Positions 5,948 through 7,725 of a stretch of 7,725 nucleotides of DNA are shown piece after piece. The position numbers and the translations under genes are program-made. How positions within the stretch are numbered: position 1 is the stretch's first letter; each line of letters opens with the position of its first letter. Source of the DNA: Rhodanobacteraceae bacterium UBA703 (GTDB lineage Bacteria; Pseudomonadota; Gammaproteobacteria; Xanthomonadales; Rhodanobacteraceae); the NCBI GenBank assembly GCA_002297645.1, contig DBMH01000007.1, positions 1-7,725 of the forward strand. The letters are read 5' to 3'. The notes under the pieces are model-generated. The model made no database searches, was not told the origin of the DNA, and was given only the letters and a program-made list of their open reading frames with translations.

Positions 5948-6703
5948 TCAGTCGACGTAGCCGGCGACCATGACGCGCTTGCCGTAGCGCAGCTGTTCAT
6001 AGGCGTCGGCCGGCGCGGGCACGAGTTCGACGCGCGTGAAGCCGACTTTGCGCATGATCCAGAACAGCGCTTCGAGGCTCGGCACGAGGCAGATGCCGGT
6101 CGTGCTGGTCTCCGGGCCGTGCGTCTCCTCGGTCTCGTCGATGATGCCGAACGATCCCTTCAGCGGGCGCACGAAGCGGTAGCTGCCGTAGTCGACCATG
6201 CCGCTCATGCCGGGCACGACCTGCGTCTCGACGAGACAGACCTGGCGCGTCAGCGCGCGCGCCTGGCGCAGCGCGCCGACCGGATTCTCGAGGTGGTAGA
6301 TCAGGCCGAGCATCAGCACGACGTCGAAGGTTCCGAGTGCCGCGGTGTCGAGCGCATGCACGTCGCATTGCGTCACGCGCAGGTTCGCGAGGCCGAGCGT
6401 GTCGCGCACCAGCGTCGTGTCCGCGACGTGTTCGCTGCGCGCGTCGACGGCGAGCACGTCGTCGGCGCCGGCCTCGGCCAGCTTGGTCGCGAACCAGCCC
6501 TGGTGGCAGGCGATGTCGATCGCGTTGCGTCCGCGCAGCGAATCGCCGAAACGCGCGCGCAATACGTCCTGCATCATCGACAGGCGCGTGTCGTGGATCG
6601 AGTCCAGCGCGCCGTCGTCGTAGGTCTGCGTGACGCGGCCGCTCGGCAGCTTGAAGCGGTAGAACCAGATCTTGTCGAGCAGGGCTTGTTCGTTGGCGCT
6701 CAT
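5948..6703 (-). CDS. Class I SAM-dependent methyltransferase (DUF1698/CmoB-like)
   Basis: This 251-residue cytoplasmic enzyme is predicted to transfer a methyl group from S-adenosylmethionine. The N-terminal part (IWFYRFKLPSGRVTQTYDD, 12-30) resembles the entry of methyltransferases related to CmoB, the tRNA wobble-uridine carboxymethyltransferase. Motif I is AIDIACHQGWF (61-71), where ACHQG replaces the glycine-rich loop in the way seen in this subgroup. The acidic end of strand beta-2 is LAVDA (84-88), and the post-motif II segment is FDVVLMLGLIYHLENP (126-141). The C-terminal part (CLVPSLEALFWIMRKVGF) is typical of small-molecule or polyketide-like methyltransferases in the same superfamily. 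Full CmoB is longer (about 320 residues), and the residues specific to it are not evident, so the substrate is unknown. There is no clear ribosome binding site before the ATG. The gene lies 46 bases downstream of the DUF3187 gene. Confidence 0.88.
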   Translation of the reverse strand: MSANEQALLDKIWFYRFKLPSGRVTQTYDDGALDSIHDTRLSMMQDVLRARFGDSLRGRNAIDIACHQGWFATKLAEAGADDVLAVDARSEHVADTTLVRDTLGLANLRVTQCDVHALDTAALGTFDVVLMLGLIYHLENPVGALRQARALTRQVCLVETQVVPGMSGMVDYGSYRFVRPLKGSFGIIDETEETHGPETSTTGICLVPSLEALFWIMRKVGFTRVELVPAPADAYEQLRYGKRVMVAGYVD

Positions 6704-6733
6704 CGCGGGGGTCGTCGTCGGGCAAGGCCGGCG

Positions 6734-6739
6734 ATTGTA
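6734..6739 (-). promoter_or_regulatory. Candidate -10 box for the methyltransferase gene
   Basis: TACAAT on the minus strand differs from the TATAAT consensus at one position. It would start transcription near 6727, giving a leader of about 24 bases. No good -35 hexamer is present 16-18 bases upstream. The box sits in the short gap after the DUF3187 stop, suggesting that the methyltransferase can be transcribed on its own. Confidence 0.5.
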
Positions 6740-6749
6740 GCGCGAGCGC

Positions 6750-7725
6750 TCAGATCGAAAGGCCGACGAAGAAGGTCACGTCCTGCGTGTGCCGGGGCGG
6801 CACGTCCTCGACCAGACCGGCGCGCACCGTCCAGCCGGCTCGCGACTGCCAGGCCGTCGAGAGCACCAGCGAGCCGGCCTCGCGCAGCAGGGGGATCGCG
6901 GAATCGTAGGGCGCGCCGTGCCACTGGTACTGGGCAGCGACGTCCCAGCGCGGCGTCAGGCGCCAGCCGAGCGTGGCATCGGCGAATGCGACGAGGTCGT
7001 TCGCGCGCCGGGGCAGGAGATCGCCGCCGCTACGAAGCATCAGTCCGGCGCGCGCTCCCCAGCGCAGGCGGGTGGCGGCGGTCGACTGCACCGCGGTCCA
7101 CAGGCTGAGGTCGGTGGAACGGTCGTCGAGCAGCGGCGTCGCATGCGAGGTCGGCAGCTTCAGCGTCGCCGCGTAGAGCCACTCGTGGCCGTCCGCCGGC
7201 GCTCGCCAGGCCAAGTCGAGCATCAGCGGTGCGATGCCGTTGCGCGGCCGCGCGAGCGCGATGCGGTCGCCGCGTGCATCCGAGTACGCGATGGTGTGGC
7301 CGTCGGTGCCGAGGTGGCCACGGTCGCCATTGGTGAAGCCGAACGTGCGGTGGAAGTCCTCGATGAAGGAATCGAGGAAGCCCGAGCCGAAGCGCGTGCC
7401 GGCGACCGTCGCCCGCACGATCCAGCGCTCGCCGATGCTGCGCGACACCGCGATGCGCGCCTCGTGGATTTCCATGTCGTAGAGCAGGCGCTCGTCGCCG
7501 TGGGCGAAGGCGATCTCGGTATTGCTTGCGGCGAGTGTCGCCTCGACTTTCCAGCGATCTCCCGGCGGGGCGGTCGGCGGGGCGAACGGCAGGCCGCCGG
7601 CGGCGACGAACGGATTGGCGTCGCGATGGAGCTGCCACGGTGCCGGAGCGTAGTCGGCGGCCACCGCGGCGGAGCTGGCGCAGCACGGCGCGAGCGCGAT
7701 CGCGGCACCGGACGCGCGACGCCCG
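6750..7725 (-). CDS. DUF3187-type outer-membrane beta-barrel protein (5' end beyond window)
   Basis: The frame stays open to the right edge, so the start codon lies outside the window. The codons for RRASGAAIALAPCCASSAAV, followed by AADY, form a signal peptide with cleavage near AVA/VAA. The GTG at 7664 lies inside it and is not the true start. The mature protein begins ADYAPAPW and carries NPF near its N-terminus (7608-7616), then a GFLDSFIEDFHRTFGF block (about 7335-7382), which is the signature I associate with DUF3187. The remainder alternates short amphipathic strands (LMLDLAWRA, WLYAATLKLP, AATLRW-like segments) and ends FFVGLSI, as expected for an outer-membrane barrel. The family's function is uncharacterised, and no substrate can be inferred. 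The stop lies 46 bases before the methyltransferase start. Confidence 0.85.
   Translation of the reverse strand, partial: GRRASGAAIALAPCCASSAAVAADYAPAPWQLHRDANPFVAAGGLPFAPPTAPPGDRWKVEATLAASNTEIAFAHGDERLLYDMEIHEARIAVSRSIGERWIVRATVAGTRFGSGFLDSFIEDFHRTFGFTNGDRGHLGTDGHTIAYSDARGDRIALARPRNGIAPLMLDLAWRAPADGHEWLYAATLKLPTSHATPLLDDRSTDLSLWTAVQSTAATRLRWGARAGLMLRSGGDLLPRRANDLVAFADATLGWRLTPRWDVAAQYQWHGAPYDSAIPLLREAGSLVLSTAWQSRAGWTVRAGLVEDVPPRHTQDVTFFVGLSI

Noticed and set aside
3329..7108. A 1259-codon open frame on the plus strand, antisense to the protease and methyltransferase
   Set aside because: It is a product of high GC and strong codon bias in the opposite genes. Its translation is rich in R, A, V and D without domains, and it crosses three unrelated minus-strand regions.
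7662..7664. GTG at 7664 as start of the DUF3187 protein
   Set aside because: The frame continues upstream to the window edge through a good signal peptide, and the GTG falls at its cleavage site.

Overview
This is a high-GC, chromosome-like segment with strong G/C preference at third codon positions. The likeliest source is a gammaproteobacterium of the Xanthomonadales group (Rhodanobacteraceae/Lysobacteraceae type). Three things point there: an intergenic REP-like element whose reverse strand reads 'SFPRKRES' (1020-1100), an 'IF-x-DGFE' tag in a secreted protease, and a DUF4124-like region in front of a lytic transglycosylase domain. The assignment is an inference from motifs, not a search result.

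Layout from left to right. (1) At 1-270 on the minus strand is the N-terminus of an exported protein with a CSLREA-like segment, cut by the window edge. (2) At 271-596 is a divergent intergenic region with a perfect 7+7 bp inverted repeat (343-358), placed like an activator site. (3) At 597-920 on the plus strand is a small, probably exported protein of unknown function with a clear ribosome binding site. Its signal-peptide region looks as if it carries two compensating frameshifts. (4) At 921-1260 is an intergenic stretch with a nested palindromic repeat. (5) At 1261-2073 on the plus strand is a periplasmic lytic transglycosylase. (6) At 2186-5533 on the minus strand is a 1115-residue secreted metzincin (reprolysin-like) metalloprotease. 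It has a propeptide, a complete zinc site, Ig-like modules, three tandem beta repeats, the DGFE tag and a C-terminal jelly-roll-like domain, and it ends at a strong intrinsic terminator. (7) At 5534-5947 is a 414-base intergenic region rich in inverted repeats. (8) At 5948-6703 on the minus strand is a class I SAM-dependent methyltransferase with a TACAAT -10 box in front. (9) From 6750 to past the window end on the minus strand is a DUF3187-type outer-membrane beta-barrel protein, lacking only its first few residues.

Five of the six genes encode, or probably encode, exported or envelope proteins. They do not form one pathway. The methyltransferase has its own promoter-like element, the protease has a long private upstream region and its own terminator, and the transglycosylase converges on the protease. 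I see no defence island, mobile element, RNA gene or CRISPR array. The most interesting points are the two operator-like inverted repeats, the frameshift-like N-terminus of the small protein, and the unusual internal position of the DGFE tag in the protease.
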